64,000 nt of DNA from DATAWK01 sp036267255 (GTDB taxonomy: Bacteria > Acidobacteriota > Terriglobia > Terriglobales > Acidobacteriaceae), in contig DATAWK010000032.1 of NCBI GenBank assembly GCA_036267255.1, forward strand, positions 161,629-225,628, in the 5' to 3' direction. The translations under genes and the position numbers were made by a program. Position 1 is the stretch's first letter; every line of letters begins with the position of its first letter. The notes beneath the pieces were generated by a model. The model saw only the letters and a program-made list of their open reading frames with translations. It did not search any database and had not been told where the DNA came from. Positions 17,936-26,245 of this stretch are shown here, piece by piece.

Positions 17936-20398
17936 ATGAGCATTTTTCTTAACGTGTACCGTGCATTCCACCGACCGCGAAACACAGGCGTGGTATTGAC
18001 AGCCGATTCCCGCATCTCTCGAGTTCTGAAAGTCTTACCGCTCGGCTTTGCTCTGATGATGTTGCTGCTGGTTGGCTTTGCCTGCGCCGCGCCGCTACAT
18101 GCGGAATCGGCGAAGAAGCTTTATAAGCAAGGCAAGCTTGCCGAAGCCAAAGACGATGCCATTGCAGCATACCAGGCGTACCACCAGGCATTCCTACAGA
18201 AACCTATGGATCTGCGCTATAAGGAAGCCTATTTGAGGTTGCGCTTTTCCGCTGCAGCCGCATATATCGATCAAGGGCGCAAATTACGGGAACAGGGTCA
18301 ATACAACGATGCCCTCACGGATTTTCTGCATGCGCTGGAAATCGACCCCAGCGACGAGGCAGCCAATCAGGAGATCCGCAAGACGCGCACTCTGATCAAC
18401 GGGACCGCTGCTCCACCCAATCCCAGTGAGGCAGCTCTTTCCTCCGAACAGGTACAAAAAGAACTGGCCTCGGTCGGTTCTCCCATCACGTTGAAACCCC
18501 TTTCCAATGAGCCGATTACCATACACGCGGATGAAGACACCAAGATCATTTACCAGACCATCGGTAAACTCGCCGGGATCAACATTCTCTTTGATCCCGA
18601 TTACGTCTCCAAACGCGTTCCTGTCGATTTGCACCGGGTTACGCTCTACGATGCTCTGCGCAGCGTAGGTTTTATTTCTCAGACATTCTGGCGGCCTGTC
18701 ACATCAGACACCATCTTTGTGGCTCAGGATACGTCGCAGAAACGCCGACTCCTTGATCAGCAGGCCGTGCAGACGTTCTACCTGACCAACGTGACGCAGG
18801 CCAACGACCTGAACGAAATTCTGAATGCCGTCCGCAATCTGATGGACACCTCGGTCAAATTGCAGGCCGTGCCCAGCCAGGATGCCATCGTCATGCGCGG
18901 AACGCCGGACCAACTGCTGCTGGCACAGAACATCATCAATGATCTTGATAAGGCCAAGCCGGAAGTCGTCATCGATGTCGCCGTCATGGAAGTCAACCGC
19001 GACCTGCTGCGCAACATTGGTGTGCAGCTTCCCGGATCTTTTGGCGTGACGCTGCAGGCATCGACCGCCAGCACGTCGTCATCCTCAACATCCACGACAA
19101 CGGGTACAACAACTTCCCCAACACTGAATGATTTAGGCAACCTGAACGGCACCAACTTTGCCGTCTCGCTGGGAGAGGCAACGGCCAATCTGCTGCTGAC
19201 CGATACCCGGACACGACTTCTACAGAATCCTGAGATTCGCGCTGTAGATGGCCAAAAAGCTTCCCTTAAGATCGGAACTCGCATTCCGATTGCGACCGGA
19301 TCGTTCTCTTCCGGCGTCGGCGTCGCTGCCGCCAGCATCAGTCCTCTGGTCAGCACGCAGTTTTCGTATATCGATACCGGCGTCAACATGGATATGCAGC
19401 CGACCATCCATTACGACGGCGATATTTCGCTCAAACTGAAAATTGAAATTTCCTCCGAGACTGGCCAGGTCAACCTGGGCGGCATCAATGAGCCCGAAAT
19501 CGGCCAACAGATTATTGAAGGAAATGTCCGCCTGAAGGATGGACAGACCACTCTACTGGGCGGCATTCTGGAACACAACGAGACCATTACCATCGGTGGC
19601 ACGCCGGGGCTGGGTGAAATTCCCGTCATTAAATATCTCTTCAGCTCCCAGCAAAAAGAAGTCGTGAACGACGAGATTGTTTTCATGCTGATTCCGCATA
19701 TTGTCCGCGGCAGCGATCTCAGCCCGCAGAATCTGCGCACTATCGACACAGGCACCGGCGGAAATGTGCAACTGCGCAGGATTGACGCTCCAACTGCCAT
19801 GGCGGAGATACAAAGCATGTCTCACGCGTCCGGCAATTCCGGCGCTGCGACAACCAATTCCACTCCCTCGCTGCCTGCCGCAGAAGCCGTGAACCAGGCA
19901 GCCGCACAGTTTGCGCAGAGGGCACAGAACTTTGGCGTGCCCGCTCCCCCCCCCACAGCTACTCCAACGAGCCCGATGACTGGCTCACTGCTGCATCTGA
20001 CGCTGCAACCGGCGGCCAGCACACAAAAGGTCGGCAGTACCTTCCAGATGTCGGTCAATCTAAGTGCAGCCGAGGATGTCTTTGAAGTTCCGATGGAACT
20101 GCACTACGATCCTCACCTGTTGACGCTGATCAACGTCGATATAGGAGACCTGCTGGGCAAGGATGGGCAGACGATTGCTCTGGCGCATCGCGATGACGGC
20201 AACGGCAATGTCACTATCAGCGCCTCGCGTCCGCCGGGTGTCAGTGGAGTGAACGGCAGTGGCTCCGTATGTACGCTCACGTTCCAGGCCAAGGCTCCCG
20301 GAGACGCGACCGTTTCTCTGGTAAAGGCCGCAGCACGCAATAGCGGGCAACATATTCTGCCGGTCATTGGCTCAGCAGCGGTTGTTCATGTGAATTAA
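17936..20398 (+). CDS. Secretin with N-terminal TPR and C-terminal cohesin-like domain
   Basis: An outer-membrane channel subunit of the type II secretion/type IV pilus kind. The start is unsure: ATG 17870, ATG 17936 and later GTG/TTG codons all lie before the signal peptide (LPLGFALMMLLLVGFACAAP). From 17936 the 820-residue protein has tetratricopeptide-like helices (about residues 60-150), secretin N-domains with STAN-like NILFDPDYVSKRVPVDL (about 195-355), a Ser/Thr-rich loop, and the secretin pore domain (about 430-592) with GGILEHNETITIGGTPGLGE and VFMLIPHIVRG. After a low-complexity linker comes a cohesin-type beta-sandwich (about 683-820, LHLTLQPAASTQKVG onward). Two pseudopilin genes follow, making an operon. 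Confidence 0.92.
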   Translation: MSIFLNVYRAFHRPRNTGVVLTADSRISRVLKVLPLGFALMMLLLVGFACAAPLHAESAKKLYKQGKLAEAKDDAIAAYQAYHQAFLQKPMDLRYKEAYLRLRFSAAAAYIDQGRKLREQGQYNDALTDFLHALEIDPSDEAANQEIRKTRTLINGTAAPPNPSEAALSSEQVQKELASVGSPITLKPLSNEPITIHADEDTKIIYQTIGKLAGINILFDPDYVSKRVPVDLHRVTLYDALRSVGFISQTFWRPVTSDTIFVAQDTSQKRRLLDQQAVQTFYLTNVTQANDLNEILNAVRNLMDTSVKLQAVPSQDAIVMRGTPDQLLLAQNIINDLDKAKPEVVIDVAVMEVNRDLLRNIGVQLPGSFGVTLQASTASTSSSSTSTTTGTTTSPTLNDLGNLNGTNFAVSLGEATANLLLTDTRTRLLQNPEIRAVDGQKASLKIGTRIPIATGSFSSGVGVAAASISPLVSTQFSYIDTGVNMDMQPTIHYDGDISLKLKIEISSETGQVNLGGINEPEIGQQIIEGNVRLKDGQTTLLGGILEHNETITIGGTPGLGEIPVIKYLFSSQQKEVVNDEIVFMLIPHIVRGSDLSPQNLRTIDTGTGGNVQLRRIDAPTAMAEIQSMSHASGNSGAATTNSTPSLPAAEAVNQAAAQFAQRAQNFGVPAPPPTATPTSPMTGSLLHLTLQPAASTQKVGSTFQMSVNLSAAEDVFEVPMELHYDPHLLTLINVDIGDLLGKDGQTIALAHRDDGNGNVTISASRPPGVSGVNGSGSVCTLTFQAKAPGDATVSLVKAAARNSGQHILPVIGSAAVVHVN

Positions 20399-20469
20399 TT
20401 CACCACAGCAGGCGCGCTTGCAGTTTGCTGCGCCTGCGCTACCCTGAAAGAGCCGGAGAATGCTTCGGC

Positions 20470-20961
20470 ATGGAATGCAGTATGGGGCTTCCCGTCCAGA
20501 ATCAAAACGCGATTCGCCAAAACGAGCATGGATTGACGCTCATTGAGCTGATTGTGACGGCGGCGATTCTGGCCATTCTGGCTTCTGTGGCGTACCCCAT
20601 CGCGCGCTTCCAGGTACAGCGAGCGAAGGAACACGAATTGCGGCGCGATCTGTGGGAGATGCGGGACGCCATCGACCACTACAAAGATGCTGCCGATCGC
20701 GGAGCCATCATGATCAAACTAGACAGTTTCGGATATCCGCCCGATCTCGAAACCCTGGTGAATGGTGTGGATATTCAAGGCAAGAAAGTGAAGTTTCTCC
20801 GCGCCATCCCGGTCGATCCGATGACCGGCAAAGCGGAATGGTCGTTGCGTTCCATGCAGGACGATCCGGACAGCGATTCCTGGGGCGGCCAGAATGTGTT
20901 TGACGTACATTCCGAATCTCAGGGCACGGCTCTCGACGGGACAAAGTACTCGGACTGGTAA
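20470..20961 (+). CDS. Type II secretion-type pseudopilin
   Basis: The product has a short leader and the prepilin motif HGLTLIELIVTAAILAILAS: cleavage after the glycine, glutamate at +5, then the hydrophobic helix. The rest has the GspG-like fold with calcium-site-like aspartates near DDPDSDSWGGQNVFDVHS. Start ATG 20470 is a compromise; ATG 20482 is also possible, and neither has a strong ribosome-binding site. About 163 residues. It lies 71 bp after the secretin and its stop codon overlaps the next pseudopilin's ATG by one base, so translation is coupled. Two related pseudopilins in a row suggest a minor/major pair. Confidence 0.88.
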   Translation: MECSMGLPVQNQNAIRQNEHGLTLIELIVTAAILAILASVAYPIARFQVQRAKEHELRRDLWEMRDAIDHYKDAADRGAIMIKLDSFGYPPDLETLVNGVDIQGKKVKFLRAIPVDPMTGKAEWSLRSMQDDPDSDSWGGQNVFDVHSESQGTALDGTKYSDW

Positions 20962-21383
20962 TGACAAATTTATTTGCACAATACCGGCGCAAGGCGAAAC
21001 AGGCCGCAGGCTTCACCCTGATAGAGCTGATGGTCGTGATGCTCATCATGACCATCCTGATGGCCATTGCCATTCCCAGCTATATCTCGGCCATCAAAAG
21101 CGCGCGCGAGGCTGCCTTGCGGGAAGACCTGCACACCATGCGCGATGCCATCGAGCAATATACCGAGGACAAACAGGCCGCGCCGCAATCGCTGGACGAC
21201 CTGGTGCAGGCCGGCTACCTCAAAAGCCTGCCCACCGACCCCATGACCCACCGCAACGACACGTGGCAACCTGTCACGTCGGACTCTTTAAGCAGCATTG
21301 ACCAATCGCAACCCGGCATCACCGACGTCCATAGTGGCTCCGATCAAACTGGCAGCGATGGCACGCCATACTCCGAGTGGTGA
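20961..21383 (+). CDS. GspG-like major pseudopilin
   Basis: This 140-residue protein starts at the ATG sharing one base with the previous stop (TAATG). Its prepilin motif is AAGFTLIELMVVMLIMTILM, with cleavage after Gly and Glu at +5. The C-terminal part (IPSYISAIKSAREAALREDL, then LPTDPMTHRNDTW and the closing DGTPYSEW) resembles both GspG and its upstream neighbour, which ends DGTKYSDW: the two are tandem paralogues. It would polymerise into the short periplasmic pseudopilus that works with the secretin. A prepilin peptidase and GspE/F motor are not in the window. Confidence 0.9.
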   Translation: MTNLFAQYRRKAKQAAGFTLIELMVVMLIMTILMAIAIPSYISAIKSAREAALREDLHTMRDAIEQYTEDKQAAPQSLDDLVQAGYLKSLPTDPMTHRNDTWQPVTSDSLSSIDQSQPGITDVHSGSDQTGSDGTPYSEW

Positions 21384-21404
21384 ATTCGCATCTAAAAGGT
21401 TTGC

Positions 21405-22451
21405 ATGAGCAGTTCAGCCTCATCGCCGATTGCAACAGGTTTTCTGCCACGGCAACACGCGGTCTACCGCAAGTATCTCGCACTGCAATCTCTGGCCTCC
21501 ACACTGAAAAGCGCATCGCTCGCCGGCAGCTTTGTGGTTTCTTCCGGCATCGGCCGCGAAGGTACGGAACTGGCAATGGCTTCCACGATTGCAGGTGCGG
21601 CGTTTCTGGGCATTGAGCTGCGTCCGCAACGTCTGAAATCCGCACTCCGCAACTGCGCCTGCGATTTCATGGTGAACACACTCGATGAAGCATTGCGCGT
21701 TTTAAAGAATGAAATCCGCAAACGCCAGCCTGTCTCCGTGGGGCTGCTGGGCAACGCCGCGGAAATTCTACCGTTGCTGGTGGAGCGTGGCGTACAACCG
21801 GACTTTCTCTCCGACACGTCGCCGCTTCCTTCCTTGGCCCTGGAATCTTCTGCGGCAGACACGGAAAGTCCGGGCTTCCATGCCAGCCTTACGGCATATC
21901 TGGAGGCAATCCGGCAAATGGCGCAGCGCGGCGCCATCCTGATCGATTTCGGCAACGGCCTGCAGGATGCGCTCCCTGAGATTCGCGAGACGATCGTTTC
22001 CATCCGTCAAATTCCAGCCAGCCCAACCCCAGCCGACATCGAGCCGGGCCACCCAGCCTCCATGCCAGCCACAACACCCGACGCAATCGAGACCGGTGTT
22101 CGCTGGATCGTCTCCGGCTTTCGAGATTTGAAGCAGTTCGATACGCTGGCCGCGTCTCTTCTGCCCGGTGATGATACGGTCCGCCGGCGCTGGCTGGAAG
22201 GCGCGCCCGCATGTTTTCATCGGCAGACGCCGCTGGAACGCGTCCTCTCTCTGCACCCGGAAGAAATAACAACCCTGTTGCAATTCATCCGGGACCCTGC
22301 GTTCCGCAATAGTCTGGAGGGCGCAGCCATGTTGCACTGGCAGGACGCCAGCGGCGCAATGCACACGCTGGAACTTGCAGCAAAACCAGTCCAGCCGGAC
22401 AGGGATGTATCCACCCATTCCGCCAAAAAGCAGACCGCAAGCAATTCCTGA
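21405..22451 (+). CDS. Urocanase-like protein, shortened and with altered NAD site
   Basis: The 348-residue product aligns by eye with the core of urocanate hydratase, which is about 550 residues long. Matching parts are GIGREGTELAMASTIAGAAF (residues 48-67, in place of the NAD-binding GLGGMGGAQPLA-type loop), the NTLDEAL helix (91-97), GLLGNAAEILPLLVERG (113-129), PDFLSDTS (132-139, for PDIVTDQTS) and YLEAIRQMAQRGAILIDFGN (165-184). The glycine-rich NAD motif is lost and much of the C-terminal catalytic part is missing or unrecognisable, so normal urocanase activity is doubtful. It starts 21 bp after the pseudopilin with AAAAGG before the ATG, as if the last gene of that operon. No other histidine-degradation gene is near. 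Confidence 0.6.
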   Translation: MSSSASSPIATGFLPRQHAVYRKYLALQSLASTLKSASLAGSFVVSSGIGREGTELAMASTIAGAAFLGIELRPQRLKSALRNCACDFMVNTLDEALRVLKNEIRKRQPVSVGLLGNAAEILPLLVERGVQPDFLSDTSPLPSLALESSAADTESPGFHASLTAYLEAIRQMAQRGAILIDFGNGLQDALPEIRETIVSIRQIPASPTPADIEPGHPASMPATTPDAIETGVRWIVSGFRDLKQFDTLAASLLPGDDTVRRRWLEGAPACFHRQTPLERVLSLHPEEITTLLQFIRDPAFRNSLEGAAMLHWQDASGAMHTLELAAKPVQPDRDVSTHSAKKQTASNS

Positions 22452-22501
22452 TGTTTTGCTACCGGACCCGGCGCGCGTATTGCACCTACAGGAAAACGGG
22501 T

Positions 22502-23119
22502 TTACTCTCCCCCTGGCGCGTCTTCCCCCTGCGCGATGGTTAGCATCTGTGCCCACAACTCCTTGATCCCGCGCTTGGTTTTGGCCGAGCATGGCAGCAG
22601 CCGGTCCACTCCCAGGCCGCGCTTCAACTCCTGCGACGCCTTTACCAAGCCGTTGCCGGACAGCTTGTCGGACTTGGTTCCAACCACAAGCGTGTTGCGT
22701 CCGATCCCCTGCAGATAGTGGGCCAGTTGGATATCGCTCTCCTGCGGCGGAACGTTCATATCCACCAGGCATACACACAAAACAAGCGTTGGCCGATCGG
22801 CCAGATACGGTTCAATGAACTTTGGCCACTCGGCGGAAATGGATTTGGAAATCTTGGCGTAGCCGTATCCGGGCAGGTCGGCAAAAATCATCTCCGGCTT
22901 GGCCTGTGTGGCTGCGCTGTGCAGCGCAAAAAAGTTGATGGCGCGTGTGCGTCCCGGCGTGGAGGAAACACGCGCATGTTGCGACCCCAACAGCGCATTG
23001 ATCAGGCTGGACTTGCCAACATTGGAACGCCCCAGAAAGGCGATTTCCGGCGCGTTGGTCTGGGGAAACTGAGACGCGTCGGTGGCCGAGAGAAGAAACT
23101 GTATATGGAATGTCCGCAT
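22502..23119 (-). CDS. engB: Ribosome-biogenesis GTPase EngB/YsxC
   Basis: All GTPase motifs are visible in this 205-residue protein: G1 GRSNVGKSSLIN, G2 SSTPGRTRAINFF, G3 ADLPGYGYA, G4 TKSD and G5 CSAKTKRG. EngB binds the large ribosomal subunit late in assembly in the cytoplasm and is usually essential. Its stop converges on the urocanase-like gene with a 50-bp gap; the GGDEF gene ends 42 bp upstream on the same strand, so read-through into engB is possible. Confidence 0.96.
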   Translation of the reverse strand: MRTFHIQFLLSATDASQFPQTNAPEIAFLGRSNVGKSSLINALLGSQHARVSSTPGRTRAINFFALHSAATQAKPEMIFADLPGYGYAKISKSISAEWPKFIEPYLADRPTLVLCVCLVDMNVPPQESDIQLAHYLQGIGRNTLVVGTKSDKLSGNGLVKASQELKRGLGVDRLLPCSAKTKRGIKELWAQMLTIAQGEDAPGGE

Positions 23120-23161
23120 GCCTGTTCCTAGAATGCACTACGAACGGGCATGCTGCGCAAT

Positions 23162-24439
23162 TTAAGACGAATGAAAAACCTGAACCCGGTCTCTTCCCGC
23201 TTTTTTGGCGTCGTAGAGGGCACGGTCTGCCGCCTCCACCAACGGGTCAGCGCGCTCGTACATTCTGGGCACGCGGCTGGCGACGCCGACACTGGCACTG
23301 AGCGTTATGGGATCTCCGACTCCGATATCGGTGTGGGCGTTGTGAATCTTCTCCCGCAGGAGTTCCCCAAGATGGCGAGCGCCCTCTGCATCGGTGTCTG
23401 GCAAAATGACGGCAAATTCTTCGCCGCCATAACGGGCGGCGGCATCTCCCGGACGACGCATGCAGTCGGCAATCACCATTGCAACGGTCTGCAGACAAAG
23501 ATCGCCTGCGCGATGCCCGTACAGATCGTTCACACGCTTGAAGTGGTCGAGGTCGACCATCAGCAGCGCAATCGATTGGTTGTTGCGCATGGCGCGGCGC
23601 CATTCCACTTCCAGAACTTCATCGAAGCGCCGCCGGTTGGGCAGGCTCGTCAACCCATCCAGCGTTGCCAGCTGGCGCATCTGGCGATAGGCGAGGTCCA
23701 GCTTCTCTTCGGCCTCCACCCGCCGCGAAATATCCCGCACATTGGCGACAAAGGAGCTGGGTTCGCCGGTGCCCTCGTCGCGCAGCACGCGGACGCTGGC
23801 CTCCATCCACAGATAGGAATCGTCTTTTTTACGGGTGCGATACGAGAAAATGCGCCGGTCGGAACCTGACAACATTTCCTGCAGCATAACTTTGAATCCC
23901 GGCACGTCGTCCGGATGCATCAGGTCCGCGGCATTGGCTCCGGTCCATTCCTCCGGAGTCCAGCCCAGCACATCTTTCACTGCGGGAGAGACATATATCC
24001 TGCGCCCCTCCAGATCGGATAAAACGACAATGTCGCGCGAGTTGTCCGCCAGCAGGCGATAGCGCGTTTTTTCTTCCTGCAATCTGGATTCAAACGTGCG
24101 TCTGCTTGCCAGCAGCGCGGCGGCCAGAATGAGAAACAGCATCAGTGAAAGGAACAAAGCAATCAATGGGCCCTTCGCAGGCCAGAAGGCTGCGATCCGT
24201 CCCGCATGGTGGGTCAACGTGATCCCAATGGCCAGCCCAAACCCGGCAGCGAAACCGATCAAAGCCGCTGCAACCAATGCAAACACCATCGGCAGCGCCA
24301 ATGAGCGACTTGCATTTCCACTCTTGTTGTTCCTTTGCATTGCGTTCCGCATTTCTCCAGACGGAGAGGCTTCCGGCATGCATGCAACCGGTGGCTTTCC
24401 GTCGGGCATCCGCGCAAGAATATCTTTAGCTGCGCTCAT
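23162..24439 (-). CDS. Membrane PAS-GGDEF diguanylate cyclase
   Basis: The 425-residue protein makes cyclic di-GMP. It has a soluble N-terminus, two membrane segments (about residues 49-74 and 90-112), a PAS domain with PAC tail (about 125-245: LLADNSRDIVVLSDLEGRRI, then SSFVANVRDISRRVEAE), and a GGDEF domain (about 260-425). The active site is RYGGEEF, intact, and the inhibitory site RPGD lies at the right distance before it, so product feedback is expected. The ligand sensed by the PAS domain is unknown. YajQ at 7575 is a possible cyclic di-GMP-binding partner. Confidence 0.94.
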   Translation of the reverse strand: MSAAKDILARMPDGKPPVACMPEASPSGEMRNAMQRNNKSGNASRSLALPMVFALVAAALIGFAAGFGLAIGITLTHHAGRIAAFWPAKGPLIALFLSLMLFLILAAALLASRRTFESRLQEEKTRYRLLADNSRDIVVLSDLEGRRIYVSPAVKDVLGWTPEEWTGANAADLMHPDDVPGFKVMLQEMLSGSDRRIFSYRTRKKDDSYLWMEASVRVLRDEGTGEPSSFVANVRDISRRVEAEEKLDLAYRQMRQLATLDGLTSLPNRRRFDEVLEVEWRRAMRNNQSIALLMVDLDHFKRVNDLYGHRAGDLCLQTVAMVIADCMRRPGDAAARYGGEEFAVILPDTDAEGARHLGELLREKIHNAHTDIGVGDPITLSASVGVASRVPRMYERADPLVEAADRALYDAKKAGRDRVQVFHSS

Positions 24440-24537
24440 TGTATGGGCAGATTATCGGCCCAAAAACAGAAAACAAGCGAGTGAAATCAAAGAAGTTACG
24501 AAAAAGTGCGGAAGGAGCTGCCCATTTTGGGGTGAGG

Positions 24538-25545
24538 TTACAAAATGGGATTGTGCGCGCGCAATTCTGCAACAATCTCCATCGCGGCTGCGCGTGCCAG
24601 ATCGTCTTTCTCCCTGGGAAAGGAAATGGCTCCAACGCGGGCATGTCCCCCGCCGCCATAGCGCTCACAGATGGTCGCCAGATTCACCATCTGTTCCGGT
24701 CGGGCCTTGGTCCAGGGATTGGAACCAACGGCAATCTTGGTTCGAAAGCTGGACCGGCTGAGGCCGATACTGTAGGTCGCCTCGGGATGCAGGTAATACG
24801 GGATGAATTTGTTGTATCCCTCCAGAGGATGATCGGTGATGTCGAAATAGATAGTGCCCTTCTCGCAGCTGGAGCGCTGGCGAATGAGTTCCAGCGACTG
24901 CGCATGCCGTTCCAGCAGGCCAGGCAACAGGTCGGCCACCAGCGGCTCCCGCAGAATCTCCGCAAAGCTCTTCTCTGTAAGCAGCGGAATCAGGCGCGGT
25001 ACAAACCCCGGGTCCTGAACCGATTCGATGACCATGGTGAGCTTCATCGCCGGCTCGGCCATTTCCACCGCAGCTTCGGGGCTTGCATATAGCGCACCAT
25101 CCACAATGTCAGCCCAGCGCACCAGGTCTGCCATCGGTTGCGCGTTAAACCCAAACTGCGTCGTGGCGATGTGGGCCAGAAAGCTGGTGCAGGAGATGTA
25201 GTCAGGATCGTAAAACTTGTGTCTGCGCGTGGTCGGATCCTGCTGCCCGGCCAGAAAGTGCGCGTGATCTTCCGGAGTCAGAAACGCGCTCAGATGGTGA
25301 TCGAACCACCAGGTAATCTCCGGCGCCGCAGAATATTTGAAATCGACAATGGCATTCTCATCCCCGATAAAGTCACGCTCGTCGAACAAGGCTCCGGCGC
25401 GATGCACCAGTCCGCAGAACTCGTACTCCGCATGCCGGGCAATGCATTCGCGATGAAAACGTGCAAACAGCGAGGCCGAACAGGCTCCGTCAAAACATTT
25501 GTCGTGATAAAAAACGCGTACCTTCACTCTTAGGGGTAACTCCAT
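24538..25545 (-). CDS. DHH-family phosphoesterase
   Basis: The 335-residue protein begins near VRVFYHDKCFDGACSASL, has the DHH motif in ITWWFDHHLSAF and ends with a DHHA1-type GGGGHARVGAISF, the layout of DHH/DHHA1 phosphoesterases (NrnA, GdpP C-terminal part, RecJ-like). Such enzymes hydrolyse short oligonucleotides, cyclic dinucleotides or polyphosphate with two metal ions. A conserved VDFKYS adds a further metal-site aspartate. No membrane or signal segment, so cytoplasmic. The gene is single, between the GGDEF and MarR genes; a role in linear or cyclic dinucleotide turnover would fit but is not shown. Confidence 0.85.
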   Translation of the reverse strand: MELPLRVKVRVFYHDKCFDGACSASLFARFHRECIARHAEYEFCGLVHRAGALFDERDFIGDENAIVDFKYSAAPEITWWFDHHLSAFLTPEDHAHFLAGQQDPTTRRHKFYDPDYISCTSFLAHIATTQFGFNAQPMADLVRWADIVDGALYASPEAAVEMAEPAMKLTMVIESVQDPGFVPRLIPLLTEKSFAEILREPLVADLLPGLLERHAQSLELIRQRSSCEKGTIYFDITDHPLEGYNKFIPYYLHPEATYSIGLSRSSFRTKIAVGSNPWTKARPEQMVNLATICERYGGGGHARVGAISFPREKDDLARAAAMEIVAELRAHNPIL

Positions 25546-25661
25546 CCGTCGAACAGGGATATTGGGCTGAATCCACTAGCATTGCTGGCCGCGGCCCCTG
25601 TGTCAAGCGGCAGCAGGTCCGGTGGGTCGGAATCTGTCACTTATCGCCGCTACATACGCTT

Positions 25662-26156
25662 TCACAGTTTCAGCTTGATCCCGGCAATATGCGCAGCGGC
25701 GTTCATCATCTGCTGCCAGTTCTCCTCGCCCAGTGCCCGCCGCAGGCGTCTCTGAGCAGACTGCCAATAAGGAAGTACGCGCTTGTATTCCCGCTTCCCC
25801 TCCCGGGTTAGAGAAAGCTGAAGCGCGCGTCGATCCGTTCCTGCCTCAGAACGAAGCCATCCCTTCCGGCGTAGGGACGCCAGTGTCCGGGTAAGGGTGG
25901 TGCTATCGATCCCCAGCAATTCGGCCAGTTTTTTCTGGGAAATCCCCGGCGCATAACTCAGGGCCTGTAACAGGGTGAATTGAGTGGTTCGAATGCGACT
26001 CGGACGAAGCACACCATCGTAAAACTGAGTCGCGATGAGTGCGGCCTTCCGCAGATTTGCGCACGCGCACGGTAGCAGGACGGCTGACTGACTGGGAATT
26101 CCGGCGCGTTGGGATTCAGTATTCGTAACTACCTGTACCTGCATCTTTATCAGCAT
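25662..26156 (-). CDS. MarR-family transcriptional regulator
   Basis: A 164-residue winged-helix protein with QKKLAELLGIDSTTLTRTLASL as recognition helix region and GTDRRALQLSLTREGKREY as the wing. A CAC pair near residue 30 (LLPCACANLRKAAL) is placed where redox-sensing MarR proteins carry reactive cysteines, a hint only. ATG 26156 and ATG 26144 are both possible starts. It is divergent from a membrane-protein gene, with a perfect palindrome between them, so it probably represses itself and that gene. Confidence 0.92.
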   Translation of the reverse strand: MLIKMQVQVVTNTESQRAGIPSQSAVLLPCACANLRKAALIATQFYDGVLRPSRIRTTQFTLLQALSYAPGISQKKLAELLGIDSTTLTRTLASLRRKGWLRSEAGTDRRALQLSLTREGKREYKRVLPYWQSAQRRLRRALGEENWQQMMNAAAHIAGIKLKL

Positions 26157-26190
26157 AGTGGAAACTTTTGCAACTATTTCTGAAGCGATG

Positions 26191-26210
26191 ATAGATGTAT
26201 ATACATCTAT
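26191..26210. promoter_or_regulatory. Perfect 20-bp palindrome, likely MarR operator
   Basis: ATAGATGTAT followed at once by its reverse complement ATACATCTAT. It sits 35 bp from both the marR start and the next gene's start, in a short divergent gap; length and AT-rich symmetry are typical for MarR dimers, and the centre overlaps -10-like sequence. Confidence 0.75.
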
Positions 26211-26245
26211 TTGAATGAAAATCGAAAATTGGAGAGGTCACCATA

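Noticed and set aside
18778..19407. 209-codon minus-strand ORF in the secretin gene
   Set aside because: Complement of the secretin domain; no start signals.
21768..22778. 336-codon minus-strand ORF in the urocanase-like gene
   Set aside because: Opposite strand of a frame with family motifs and a ribosome site; Arg/Gly-rich composition typical of shadows.
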